Positions 15,868 to 24,138 of a stretch of 64,000 bases of DNA are shown here, in pieces. The position numbers were made by a program, and so were the translations under genes. Origin of the DNA: Persephonella sp964519345 (lineage in GTDB: Bacteria; Aquificota; Aquificia; Aquificales; Hydrogenothermaceae); contig CAZFKX010000022.1 in the NCBI GenBank assembly GCA_964519345.1, positions 1 through 64,000 of the forward strand, written 5' to 3'. Within the stretch, counting starts at the first letter, position 1; every line of letters starts with the position of its first letter. Below the pieces are notes generated by a model, which saw only the letters and a program-made list of their open reading frames with translations, searched no databases and was not told where the DNA came from.

Positions 15868-17316
15868 ATGAAAATAAGTAGTTACGAGAAAAATAGAAAA
15901 AAAATAGGATTGTTTCTTGCTCCTGCACTGGCGGTTCTTATTTACATAATTCCCATGGATCTGCCAAATGATGCACATCTTGTTTTTTCTATTATGGCAT
16001 TTTGTCTTGTATTTTGGCTGACTGAGGTTATCCCACTTTCTATGACAGCATTACTTGGTGTTTCGATGGCTGTAGTTATGGGCATAGTTGGTGTAAAAGA
16101 AGCTTTTTTAAGCCTCGGTCATCCTGTAGTTCTTCTTTTTATTGGGAGTTTTCTTATAGCCCAATCAATGACAAAACACGGTCTTGACAAAAGGTTTGCT
16201 TTAAACTTACTGTCAAAAGAGTTTTTTATAAAAAGTCCTATAAGACTTATCGTGGGTTTTTCCATTATATCTTTTCTCCTTTCAATGTGGATAAGCAACA
16301 CGGCAACAACGGCTATGCTTCTCCCACTCGCCCTCGGGATTATATATATGTTTAAGAACAAACATATAAGGGATATTAACAGTTTTGGTTTTTTTATACT
16401 TTTGTCTATAGCATACTCAGCTTCAATAGGAGGTGCTACCACACTCGTTGGAACACCTACAAATCTTATAGGTGCAGGGTTTTTAAAAGATCAAGGTTAT
16501 GATATTGATTTTCTACAGTGGATAATGTATGCCGTTCCTATAACAGTCCTTTCTTATACTGCGTTAATAATTTATATAAAATTCCATATTAGAAATTTTA
16601 AATATGATATAGAAACAGTAAAAAATATTATTCAGAAAGAAAAGGAAAAACTTCCTCGTATGAATAGAGGTGAAAGAAACACTCTATTTATTTTCTCATC
16701 TGCTGTAATTATCTGGATACTACCGGGTATAGCAAATATACTCGGCAATCAGGAAATGTATAAATTTTTAAAAGCCCATATTCCTGAAGCCATAGTGGCT
16801 TTACTTGCAGGTATTCTTCTTTTTCTTCTTCCTGTAAATAAAAAGGAAAATACACTCTCAGTGGAAGATCTTAAAAATCTTGATTGGGATACAATACTTC
16901 TTTTCGGAGGAGGAATAGCTCTTGGAAAGCTTATAATTAAAACAGGCCTCGCAGCTTATATAGGGAAAAAGATTTCAACATTGGTATCTCCTGAGATGGT
17001 TATCCTGCTGATATTTGTTCTTGTTTTTTCCATGATATTCCTAACGGAAGTCAGCTCAAATACAGCAACTGTCATAACATTTGCACCTATACTGATAGGC
17101 CTGTTACAGGAAATGAAAATAGATTTATTTTTTCCTGTATTTGGTGTTATAATATCTGCCAGTTTTGCTTTTATGCTTCCAATTGCAACGCCACCAAATG
17201 CTATTATTTACGGCAGTAAGATGATTCCTATCCAGAGAATGGCTAAAGTTGGTTTTTTTATGAACATTATCGGTGGATTTATTATAGCGATAATAATACT
17301 AATATATATGAAGTGA
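15868..17316 (+). CDS. DASS/SLC13-family sodium:anion (dicarboxylate) symporter
   Basis: This 482-residue inner-membrane transporter has about 12 helices. Both family SNT motifs are visible: WISNTATTAMLLPLAL (first half) and SSNTATVITFAPIL (second half), plus GTPTNLIGAGF and TPPNAIIYG. Such transporters carry succinate, malate, citrate or sulfate with sodium. It starts 1 nt after the hom stop and is 9 nt before the Nudix gene. Substrate is not deducible. Confidence 0.88.
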   Translation: MKISSYEKNRKKIGLFLAPALAVLIYIIPMDLPNDAHLVFSIMAFCLVFWLTEVIPLSMTALLGVSMAVVMGIVGVKEAFLSLGHPVVLLFIGSFLIAQSMTKHGLDKRFALNLLSKEFFIKSPIRLIVGFSIISFLLSMWISNTATTAMLLPLALGIIYMFKNKHIRDINSFGFFILLSIAYSASIGGATTLVGTPTNLIGAGFLKDQGYDIDFLQWIMYAVPITVLSYTALIIYIKFHIRNFKYDIETVKNIIQKEKEKLPRMNRGERNTLFIFSSAVIIWILPGIANILGNQEMYKFLKAHIPEAIVALLAGILLFLLPVNKKENTLSVEDLKNLDWDTILLFGGGIALGKLIIKTGLAAYIGKKISTLVSPEMVILLIFVLVFSMIFLTEVSSNTATVITFAPILIGLLQEMKIDLFFPVFGVIISASFAFMLPIATPPNAIIYGSKMIPIQRMAKVGFFMNIIGGFIIAIIILIYMK

Positions 17317-17325
17317 GGTGAGTGA

Positions 17326-17760
17326 ATGGAAACAAAATGGGAGTTCTCTGCCGGAGGTGTTGTTTTCAGAAAAGACGATCAGGGAAATATTGAGATCTTA
17401 CTTATCAGGGTCAAAAACAGATGGAGTTTTCCTAAGGGAAATATAGAAAGGGGAGAACCTAAAGATCAGGCAGCTTTAAGGGAAGTTAAAGAGGAGACAG
17501 GTGTTGATGCTGAAATTATTGATTATTTAGGGGAAGTTGATTACTGGTACAGTATGGGTCTTACAAGGATTCATAAGTTTGTTTATTACTATCTGATGAG
17601 ATATGCAGGAGGAGATATTGTTCCTCAAAAGGAAGAGATAGATGAGGCTAAATTTATACCTTTTGATAAGGTTGAGGAAACATTATCTTATGAAACAGAT
17701 AAAGAGATATTTAATAGAGCTGTAAAATCTCTAAAAAAGTTAGGCGAGATTGATGGATGA
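17326..17760 (+). CDS. Nudix hydrolase, Ap4A-hydrolase-like
   Basis: 144 residues with the Nudix box spanning about 37-59: G-x5-E-x7-REVKEETG. The opening SAGGVVFRK and WSFPKGNIERGE are typical of bacterial Ap4A pyrophosphohydrolases. It would clear diadenosine polyphosphates or other nucleoside diphosphate derivatives; the true substrate is unknown. Its 3' end overlaps the next gene by up to 11 nt, indicating translational coupling. Confidence 0.85.
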   Translation: METKWEFSAGGVVFRKDDQGNIEILLIRVKNRWSFPKGNIERGEPKDQAALREVKEETGVDAEIIDYLGEVDYWYSMGLTRIHKFVYYYLMRYAGGDIVPQKEEIDEAKFIPFDKVEETLSYETDKEIFNRAVKSLKKLGEIDG

Positions 17761-18631
17761 GATTTTAATTAAAATTTTATTTGGTTATCTAAATAAAATA
17801 AGCAGGGAAAAGGCTGTTAAGCGGGGAGAGCAGCTTGGGACTTTTTTTTATAGAATAGGTTACAGAAAAAGTGTTATAAAGAAAAATCTTGATATAGCTT
17901 TTCCTGAAAAGGATGAAAAATGGAAAAAAAGTATAGCCCTTGAATCACTAAAAAATTTAGGCAGAATCATATCTGAACTGCCAAAACTCCCATCATATTT
18001 CAGATCAGGAGAGATCGGTAATATTTTCAAGATAAAAGAGGGTAAAGACATTTTACATAAATACAAAGACGAAGGGTTTGTTCTTGTTACAGCTCACCTT
18101 GGAAACTGGGAATTTATAAATATTGGTCTTTCATATTACGGCTATAAAATGACTGCTTTAGCTTACAGGCAGAAAAATAAAAACATAAATAGGATTATTG
18201 AGGATATAAGAACCTCTTCAGGTTCTCAAATAATATACCACGACCAACCGATGAGGAAATTTATTGAGGCGTTAAACAGTAATAGGATTGTCTCATTTCT
18301 CGTTGATCAGAACACATTAAGACACAGGGGCGTTTTTGTTGATTTCTTTGGAAAAAAAGCATCAACAGTTTTTTTTCCTGCAAAAGTAGCTTTAAAATAT
18401 AAAAAACCTGTTGTTTTTACTTACTGTATATTTAATAAGGAAACAAAGGGATACGATTTTTTTCTTAAGGAGGTAAAAACAGACGATCTTAAAGGGAAGG
18501 ATATCCCTATACTTGTCCAGAGATACACATATGAGGTTGAGAAGGCTGTAAGAAAATATCCAGATCAGTATATGTGGACTCATAAAAGATGGAAAACAAG
18601 ACCAGAAGGTGAATCTGAAAATATCTATTAA
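17753..18631 (+). CDS. LpxL/HtrB-family lipid A (Kdo2-lipid IVA) acyltransferase-like protein
   Basis: 292 residues from ATG 17753 (a TTG one codon earlier is possible). The acyltransferase HX4E motif is HLGNWE at about residue 118. RIVSFLVDQN and the C-terminal QYMWTHKRWKTRP match the LpxL/LpxM group, which adds secondary acyl chains to lipid A at the inner membrane. It marks a lipopolysaccharide-bearing Gram-negative cell. Which acyl step it performs cannot be told. Confidence 0.85.
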   Translation: MDEILIKILFGYLNKISREKAVKRGEQLGTFFYRIGYRKSVIKKNLDIAFPEKDEKWKKSIALESLKNLGRIISELPKLPSYFRSGEIGNIFKIKEGKDILHKYKDEGFVLVTAHLGNWEFINIGLSYYGYKMTALAYRQKNKNINRIIEDIRTSSGSQIIYHDQPMRKFIEALNSNRIVSFLVDQNTLRHRGVFVDFFGKKASTVFFPAKVALKYKKPVVFTYCIFNKETKGYDFFLKEVKTDDLKGKDIPILVQRYTYEVEKAVRKYPDQYMWTHKRWKTRPEGESENIY

Positions 18632-18675
18632 GATCTCATCAAAAAAGAATCAAAGAGAATTAACAGATGTATAAA

Positions 18676-18684
18676 TGTTATAAT
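18676..18684 (+). promoter_or_regulatory. Extended -10 promoter element before hemL
   Basis: TGTTATAAT is a perfect extended -10 (TG-N-TATAAT), 32 nt before the hemL ATG, with no convincing -35 hexamer at standard distance. It would start transcription near 18691 and give hemL a promoter separate from the upstream acyltransferase gene. Confidence 0.45.
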
Positions 18685-18715
18685 TTTTAAAATATTCTAA
18701 TTAAGAGGTTAAGAA

Positions 18716-20002
18716 ATGGAAATGAAAAGATCCTTGAATCTTTTTGAGGAAGCACAGAGATATCTTGTTGGTGGAGTTAACTCACCAGTTAGAGCATTCA
18801 AGTCTGTTGGTATGGAACCTCTTTTTATACAGAAAGGAAAAGGATGTAGGGTATGGGATGTTGACGGCAATGAGTACATAGATTATGTTCTTTCGTGGGG
18901 TCCTTTAATACTTGGACATGGGAATGATCAGATTGTAAATGCTATAAAACAGGTGGCAAACTTTGGAACAAGTTTTGGAGCACCTACTGAACTTGAGATT
19001 GAGATGGCTAAAGCTGTTGTTGAGGCTGTCCCATCTATAGAGATGGTAAGATTTGTTAATTCGGGAACTGAAGCAACAATGTCAGCTATAAGGCTTGCGA
19101 GAGGTTATACAGGAAAGAAGAAGATTATAAAGTTTGAAGGATGTTATCATGGACATGTTGACTCCCTTCTTGTTTCTGCAGGATCAGGGGTTGCAACACT
19201 TTCAATACCTGGAACTCCTGGTATCCCTGAGGAGCTTGCAAGCTTAACGATAGTGCTTCCTTACAATAATATTGATGCTGTTGAAGAGGCTTTTAAAAAG
19301 CATGGAGACGATATAGCCTGCGTAATTATAGAGCCTGTAGCAGGAAATATGGGTGTTGTTGCACCTTCTAAAGAGTATCATCAGAGGTTAAGGAAAATAA
19401 CCAGAGAATACAATGCCTTACTTATATGGGATGAGGTTATGACTGGATTCAGACTTGCCTACGGTGGAGCTCAGGAACTTTACGGAATAAATCCAGACAT
19501 AACAACCCTTGGTAAGGTAATAGGTGGCGGACTTCCAGTTGGTGCATATGGAGGCAAAAAAGAGATTATGGAGTATGTTGCTCCAGTTGGTCCTGTGTAT
19601 CAGGCAGGAACGCTTTCAGGTAATCCTCTTGCTATGGCAGGTGGTTTAAGACAGTTACAGATACTTAAAGAGAAAAATCCTTATAATGAACTTGACGAAA
19701 AAGGAAAAAAACTTGAGGAAGGACTCAGGTTTTTATCGGAGAAATATGGAATACCAGCTACAGTTAATAGGGTAGGGTCTATGATAACAGCCTTTTTTAC
19801 AGAAAAAGAAGTAGTAGATTTTGAAACGGCGAAAAGCTCGGATCTTGATAGGTTTGCAAAATTCTTTAGATTAATGCTGGAAAAGGGTGTTTACCTTGCA
19901 CCTTCCCAGTTTGAGGCTGCTTTTTTAAGTACAGCTCACAGTTACGAGGATATAGAGGAAACGTTAAATAAAGCAGAGGATAGCTTTAAACAACTTCTAT
20001 GA
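18716..20002 (+). CDS. hemL: Glutamate-1-semialdehyde 2,1-aminomutase
   Basis: 428 residues. A PLP-dependent enzyme converting glutamate-1-semialdehyde to 5-aminolevulinate, the tetrapyrrole precursor needed for heme and siroheme. Visible: YLVGGVNSPVRAF, FVNSGTEATMSAIRLAR, CYHGHVD, the PLP lysine in TLGKVIGGGLPVGAYGG and YQAGTLSGNP. Length is normal. The stop overlaps the next reading frame, so translation of the NTF2-like gene is probably coupled. Confidence 0.96.
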   Translation: MEMKRSLNLFEEAQRYLVGGVNSPVRAFKSVGMEPLFIQKGKGCRVWDVDGNEYIDYVLSWGPLILGHGNDQIVNAIKQVANFGTSFGAPTELEIEMAKAVVEAVPSIEMVRFVNSGTEATMSAIRLARGYTGKKKIIKFEGCYHGHVDSLLVSAGSGVATLSIPGTPGIPEELASLTIVLPYNNIDAVEEAFKKHGDDIACVIIEPVAGNMGVVAPSKEYHQRLRKITREYNALLIWDEVMTGFRLAYGGAQELYGINPDITTLGKVIGGGLPVGAYGGKKEIMEYVAPVGPVYQAGTLSGNPLAMAGGLRQLQILKEKNPYNELDEKGKKLEEGLRFLSEKYGIPATVNRVGSMITAFFTEKEVVDFETAKSSDLDRFAKFFRLMLEKGVYLAPSQFEAAFLSTAHSYEDIEETLNKAEDSFKQLL

Positions 20003-20013
20003 AGGAGGATACG

Positions 20014-20415
20014 TTGGAAGGTAAATCTCCAGTTCAGATAACTGTTGATAACTGGATGGAAAGTTGGAATGAAAAAAATTTAGAGAAGATACTGGATAAT
20101 TATTCAGAAACTGCTGAGCTTTTTGATCCGAAAACAAAAGAGGTAATTCATGAAAAGTTTACACTTGAAGGTATTGATGAGCTCAGGAGATATTTCTCAG
20201 TTATTCTAAATCTTTTTCCACGGCTAAAAATAAAACCTATAGGTTTGTGGATAAAAGGACATACAGCTCTCCTTGAATACTATATCTATACATCAGAAGA
20301 AACAAAAATAGATGTTGTGTCTAAATTTTATTTAAACAGAGACTACAAAATTCAAGGACATTTTATATATTATGGTTTAAGTTATAAAGAAATTAAGGAG
20401 GATAAGCCTAATTAA
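20014..20415 (+). CDS. NTF2-like (SnoaL-type) small protein, function unknown
   Basis: AAGGAGG at 20002-20008 sits 5 nt before TTG 20014, so this start is preferred to ATG 19999, which would place the ribosome site inside the gene. The product (133 residues) has the cone-shaped NTF2-like pattern: VDNWMESWNEKNLEKILDNY, then strands ending in FDPKTKE, and HFIYYGL. Such domains bind small ligands or act as isomerases or polyketide-type cyclases. No catalytic role can be assigned. It is sandwiched between hemL and nrdR. Confidence 0.6.
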   Translation: MEGKSPVQITVDNWMESWNEKNLEKILDNYSETAELFDPKTKEVIHEKFTLEGIDELRRYFSVILNLFPRLKIKPIGLWIKGHTALLEYYIYTSEETKIDVVSKFYLNRDYKIQGHFIYYGLSYKEIKEDKPN

Positions 20416-20873
20416 TGAAATGTCCTAAATGTGGATCGCTTAATGATAAAGTTGTTGACACAAGACAGTCAAAAGATGGAACTGTCATAAGAAGAAGAAG
20501 GGAGTGCCTGGATTGTGGTTACAGGTTTACGACATATGAAAGATTTGAGGAAGAAAAGATAGTAGTTAAGAAAAAAAACGGAACTACAGAATCTTTTAAT
20601 AAAGATAAAATAATTAGGGGTATCAGACTGGCATCTAAAAACAGACCGGTTTCCGAAAAACAGATGGTAGAAATCGCTGATGAGATAGAAAAATACCTTC
20701 TTGAAGAGGGAAAGCTTGTTGTTGAAAGTACGGAGATAGGAGATCTTGTTCAGGAAAAATTGAAAAAGATAGATCCTGTCTCATATCTGAGGTTTAAATC
20801 TGTTTACAATGAGTTTCAGGATATAAAAGATTTTGAGAAAGCATTAAAAGAGATAGAGGAAAAAGGGGAGTGA
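20415..20873 (+). CDS. nrdR: Transcriptional repressor NrdR
   Basis: 152 residues. N-terminal zinc ribbon with CPKCGS and CLDCGYRF cysteine pairs, followed by an ATP-cone domain (about 47-137) beginning VVKKNGTTESFNKDKI. NrdR represses ribonucleotide reductase genes when bound to dATP/ATP. The start ATG overlaps the stop codon of the NTF2-like gene by 1 nt. A strong bidirectional terminator follows at once. Confidence 0.96.
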   Translation: MKCPKCGSLNDKVVDTRQSKDGTVIRRRRECLDCGYRFTTYERFEEEKIVVKKKNGTTESFNKDKIIRGIRLASKNRPVSEKQMVEIADEIEKYLLEEGKLVVESTEIGDLVQEKLKKIDPVSYLRFKSVYNEFQDIKDFEKALKEIEEKGE

Positions 20874-20887
20874 TCTCCCCATTTTTT
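20861..20887. terminator. Bidirectional intrinsic terminator between nrdR and the lipoprotein gene
   Basis: GGGGAG-TGAT-CTCCCC (20865-20880) forms a 6-bp GC-rich stem with a 4-nt loop, followed by ATTTTTTAT on the plus strand and by CTTTTT on the minus strand. It can end both nrdR and the convergent lipoprotein gene whose stop is at 20886. Confidence 0.85.
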
Positions 20888-22070
20888 ATATTGAACACAT
20901 ACCTTCAAGCTCGTCAAGCTGTTTAATTTCAGAATTTCCATTAATGGTTATCTCAACCTTTGTTATTCCTTCTTCCGTAAAAAATCTGTATTCGGCTCCA
21001 TTTATTTTGATAATCCCTTCTTTAAACTCATCAGTCCAGTAATCATAAACAATAGGATTTAAAGTGCTATACTCATAAGTTCCTTCAAAGCATACGTCAG
21101 GAGTGTAGTCTATATAAACCTTTCCGTCAACAGATAAGCTTTCTGTGTGATTATTATAATCTATAGTAGAATTTCTTTTAAAGCTGTAAAATCTATACTC
21201 AAGACTTAAAGTTTCATTTCCATCTGTCTCACTGTAAGATATAGTTCCATCTGTTGTCATAGTTATATCTTCTTTATTTTCCGACGAATTATCTATTTCT
21301 TTCCAAGCTATACTGTTTTTAAAGTTTTTGAATGTTGATTCGTAAATAATATTAGGAGTAGTAGATTTGTCGGTAGCTCTAATTTTTCCATTAATTGAAA
21401 TAATGCCTGTTCCTTCTGTTCCATTATTGTTTTCACTGTACTTTCCATAAATTGTTAATGTCTGTAATACAGTAATATCCACTGAGGAGTCCTGGATATT
21501 AAAGTTGGAATCAACTTTAAATGTATACCCGTCATTTTTATTTCCTTTAAAACTTCCCTTTCCATCGATTGTAACATCTTCATACTTACAATCATCATAC
21601 TCAAATGTTATATCGTAAATTTCATCCTGTTCATTTATATCACCAGAACATGACCATGTACCACCATCACTACAATCTTTCTTTTCTCCTGTACATATAT
21701 CCTGAGATTGCTGTGCGTTTAGACGTTTTTCAAAAATATATTTTTTAACCTTTTTAGACATATAAACTGCAAGACCCGCCGGAATAAATGCTTTTTTAGA
21801 AGAAGATATTTCTATGCTTGATGTTGGATTTATTATCTGGGTAGATAAGGCAGACTGAGTATTACCATTAAACATGTTATCAATGCTGTTTTGAGGAGCA
21901 ATTAGAAGTGTTGAGCTTGATAAAGCTTCTTCAGCATCTTCTGTACTCGTTATTGTTGTTGCAGGAGGAACAGTGGATTCACTACCACCTCCACCTCCAC
22001 CTCCACATGAAGTGAAAATAAATGTACCTGTTAAGACTAAAAAGCTGAATGTCAGTAAAAAAATCCTCAT
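20886..22070 (-). CDS. Surface or periplasmic lipoprotein with poly-Gly linker, unknown function
   Basis: ATG 22070 is preferred because GGAGGG lies just upstream (inside a longer frame opening at 22085). 394 residues: lipoprotein signal (MRIFLLTFSFLVLTG...FTS-Cys), then seven glycines and a Ser/Thr/Pro-rich linker. From about residue 130 it is a beta-rich domain with many short strands, and pairs of Cys (CTGEKKDC, WSC, DDC) that may form disulfides. I recognise no family. It is monocistronic between terminators. Confidence 0.7.
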   Translation of the reverse strand: MRIFLLTFSFLVLTGTFIFTSCGGGGGGGSESTVPPATTITSTEDAEEALSSSTLLIAPQNSIDNMFNGNTQSALSTQIINPTSSIEISSSKKAFIPAGLAVYMSKKVKKYIFEKRLNAQQSQDICTGEKKDCSDGGTWSCSGDINEQDEIYDITFEYDDCKYEDVTIDGKGSFKGNKNDGYTFKVDSNFNIQDSSVDITVLQTLTIYGKYSENNNGTEGTGIISINGKIRATDKSTTPNIIYESTFKNFKNSIAWKEIDNSSENKEDITMTTDGTISYSETDGNETLSLEYRFYSFKRNSTIDYNNHTESLSVDGKVYIDYTPDVCFEGTYEYSTLNPIVYDYWTDEFKEGIIKINGAEYRFFTEEGITKVEITINGNSEIKQLDELEGMCSI

Positions 22071-22205
22071 CTTAATTCCCTCCATTTTAGTATATATATT
22101 AATTTGAATTTAATGGATTATTAATTCAATATGGAATATTATTAAGCTTGAAAAAGGGAAAAATATTTTAAATATTAATATTAGAGAACAAAAAGGAGGG
22201 TTGTT

Positions 22206-22655
22206 ATGGCTGTTGTTGGAGCTTCTAAAATAGAAACACTTATGAGGAAGGCTGCAGGACTTGATATTGAAAAAGGTAAAGTAAAGGAGATAACAGATAT
22301 TGTAGAAAAAAAACTTTATGATCTTCTTTTGATAGGCGAAAGAAATGCAAACTACAATAATAGAGAAGTTATATGGGAGTCTGATATACCTTTAACTAAA
22401 GGGTTTTTAGAAAGTATGCAGAAATTTGTTAAACTTGAGGAAGAAGTAGAAATTGAAGATGTCTTAAACTTTTTAGCAACAATGCCTCCTTTAAAATATC
22501 CTTTAGAAGCAGAACTTGAGAAAAAACTTCCTGAGATAGTTGGTACACTTATATATATACTTGCATTGATAATAAAAGAGATAGCTCCGGGAGAGAGAAA
22601 ACCTTCTACAGAAGATATACAGAAAGCAGGAAAACTGCTCGATTTAACAATGTAG
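22206..22655 (+). CDS. DUF1931 histone-fold protein (Aquifex aq_328-like)
   Basis: This 149-residue, fully alpha-helical, acidic-basic protein begins AVVGASKIETLMRKAAGLDIEKG and contains ESDIPLTKGFLESMQKF. It matches my knowledge of DUF1931, whose crystal structures (Aquifex aeolicus, Thermus) show two histone folds in one chain. Whether such proteins bind DNA is unsettled. AAAGGAGG precedes ATG 22206. It is monocistronic, facing a convergent small membrane protein gene 1 nt away. Confidence 0.75.
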   Translation: MAVVGASKIETLMRKAAGLDIEKGKVKEITDIVEKKLYDLLLIGERNANYNNREVIWESDIPLTKGFLESMQKFVKLEEEVEIEDVLNFLATMPPLKYPLEAELEKKLPEIVGTLIYILALIIKEIAPGERKPSTEDIQKAGKLLDLTM

Positions 22656-22656
22656 C

Positions 22657-22905
22657 TCAGCCTTCTTTCTTACTATTATTCTGCTGGACGTACTTTTTGT
22701 ACCTTTCATCTTCCTGTGCATGTTTTTTCATATATCTGAATATAAATACGAATATACCTATTACTATAGTCCAGCCTATAAAATGTATTATCCCCTGCAT
22801 GGCTGAGTAATGACCCTCATCCATACTTATACTTCCCTGATAGGGTTCCATAACTTTTAACCCGTTAAAAATTAGGTCATTTAACAGTTCTATTAATATA
22901 TCCAT
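22657..22905 (-). CDS. Small single-pass membrane protein, function unknown
   Basis: 82 residues. An amphipathic N-terminus, one clear membrane helix (GIIHFIGWTIVIGIFVFIFRY, roughly 38-58) and a charged, Lys/Glu-rich C-terminal tail. No known domain recognised. The stop lies 1 nt from the convergent DUF1931 gene. Translation context (AGGTGAGATTATG) is acceptable but weak. Confidence 0.55.
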   Translation of the reverse strand: MDILIELLNDLIFNGLKVMEPYQGSISMDEGHYSAMQGIIHFIGWTIVIGIFVFIFRYMKKHAQEDERYKKYVQQNNSKKEG

Positions 22906-23050
22906 AATCTCACCTGTTTTTATCTTTGATCTTAAAAATTTTAGCAGATATCAATGTTTTTTGTGAGATTTAAGGTTATGATTGTCATCATAGCTTATTA
23001 TAATATATGATTTATTCTATTCTTAAAATAGTTAATTTCAGGAGGATTTT

Positions 23051-24121
23051 ATGGCGCTTCATGGTGTAATTGACAGATTGAAAAAAACAACACTTGAAGA
23101 AATAGGAGTGAGCTTTTCCCTCGCTGACATATTGAGGGACATGAAAATAGAGGGAAAAAATATCTATATCAAACTTTTTTCTCCTTCTGATAAATATCAC
23201 GATTTCTTGAAAAAAAAGGCTGAAGAGGTTTTAAAATCAATAGGAGCTCAAAATGTAGAAATTGAGTTTACTAATGAACCACCAAAGGCATCAGCACCGC
23301 AAACACCTCCTCCCCAGGCACAGCAAAACCCATTTGAAAATAAAAGAAGGATCCCAAAAGTTAAAAAAGTTATAGCTGTCGCATCAGGTAAAGGAGGCGT
23401 TGGTAAATCCACTGTTGCTGTAAATCTTGCAGCAGCTTTTAAAAAGTTAGGTTATGAGGTTGGGTATCTTGATGCAGATATGTATGGACCCTCTGGTCCA
23501 ACGATGCTTGGAGCTAAAGACAAACAGGTATTGGCAAGGGAAGATGGTAAGCTTATACCTCCTGTTTCACATGGAATAAAGATGATGTCTATAGGTCTTC
23601 TTCTCCCATCCGAAGACACACCAGTAATTTGGAGAGGTCCTGTCCTTTTCAAAGCACTTTCACAGTTCTTATTTGATATAGACTGGTCTGAAGATCAGCT
23701 TGATTTTCTTATAATAGATCTTCCACCGGGAACGGGAGACGTTCAGATAACCTTAGGTCAAACAGCTGAGATAGATGGAGCTGTTATCGTGACAACACCA
23801 CAGGATGTTGCTCTGATTGATGTAAAAAAAGGAATACAGATGTTTAATGAGGTTATGATCCCGGTTATAGGAATAGTTGAAAATATGAGCTATTTTGTAT
23901 GTCCAGACTCTGGAAAAAAATATAATATATTTGGAAATAGTAGAACGGATGAAGTGGCAAAACATTACAATACAGAGGTTTTAGGTAGAATACCCATTGA
24001 ACCAAAAGTTGCTGAGTTTGGCGATCTTGGAATTCCTGTTGTGTTTGCAAAAGAAGAGTCCGATTCATCAAAGGCTTTTATGAAAGTGGCAGAAAGTATA
24101 ATAAAGAAGTTATCTGTTTAA
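23051..24121 (+). CDS. mrp: Mrp/ApbC/Nbp35-family P-loop ATPase, Fe-S cluster carrier
   Basis: 356 residues. N-terminal MIP18-like domain (about 1-80), a Pro/Gln-rich linker (about 82-98), then a deviant Walker A GKGGVGKST and DLPPGTGDVQITLG. The family binds and transfers [4Fe-4S] clusters through a C-terminal CxxC; here the segment reads VCPDSGKKY, so the second Cys is Ser, as happens in some Mrp branches. It heads the sulfur/Fe-S gene group and is 17 nt upstream of the NifS-like gene. AGGAGG precedes ATG 23051. Confidence 0.92.
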   Translation: MALHGVIDRLKKTTLEEIGVSFSLADILRDMKIEGKNIYIKLFSPSDKYHDFLKKKAEEVLKSIGAQNVEIEFTNEPPKASAPQTPPPQAQQNPFENKRRIPKVKKVIAVASGKGGVGKSTVAVNLAAAFKKLGYEVGYLDADMYGPSGPTMLGAKDKQVLAREDGKLIPPVSHGIKMMSIGLLLPSEDTPVIWRGPVLFKALSQFLFDIDWSEDQLDFLIIDLPPGTGDVQITLGQTAEIDGAVIVTTPQDVALIDVKKGIQMFNEVMIPVIGIVENMSYFVCPDSGKKYNIFGNSRTDEVAKHYNTEVLGRIPIEPKVAEFGDLGIPVVFAKEESDSSKAFMKVAESIIKKLSV

Positions 24122-24138
24122 ATGAGGAGGTTTAAATA

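Noticed and set aside
23012..23200. Minus-strand frame over the mrp start
   Set aside because: It overlaps the ribosome site and N-terminal domain of mrp and has no sensible protein features.
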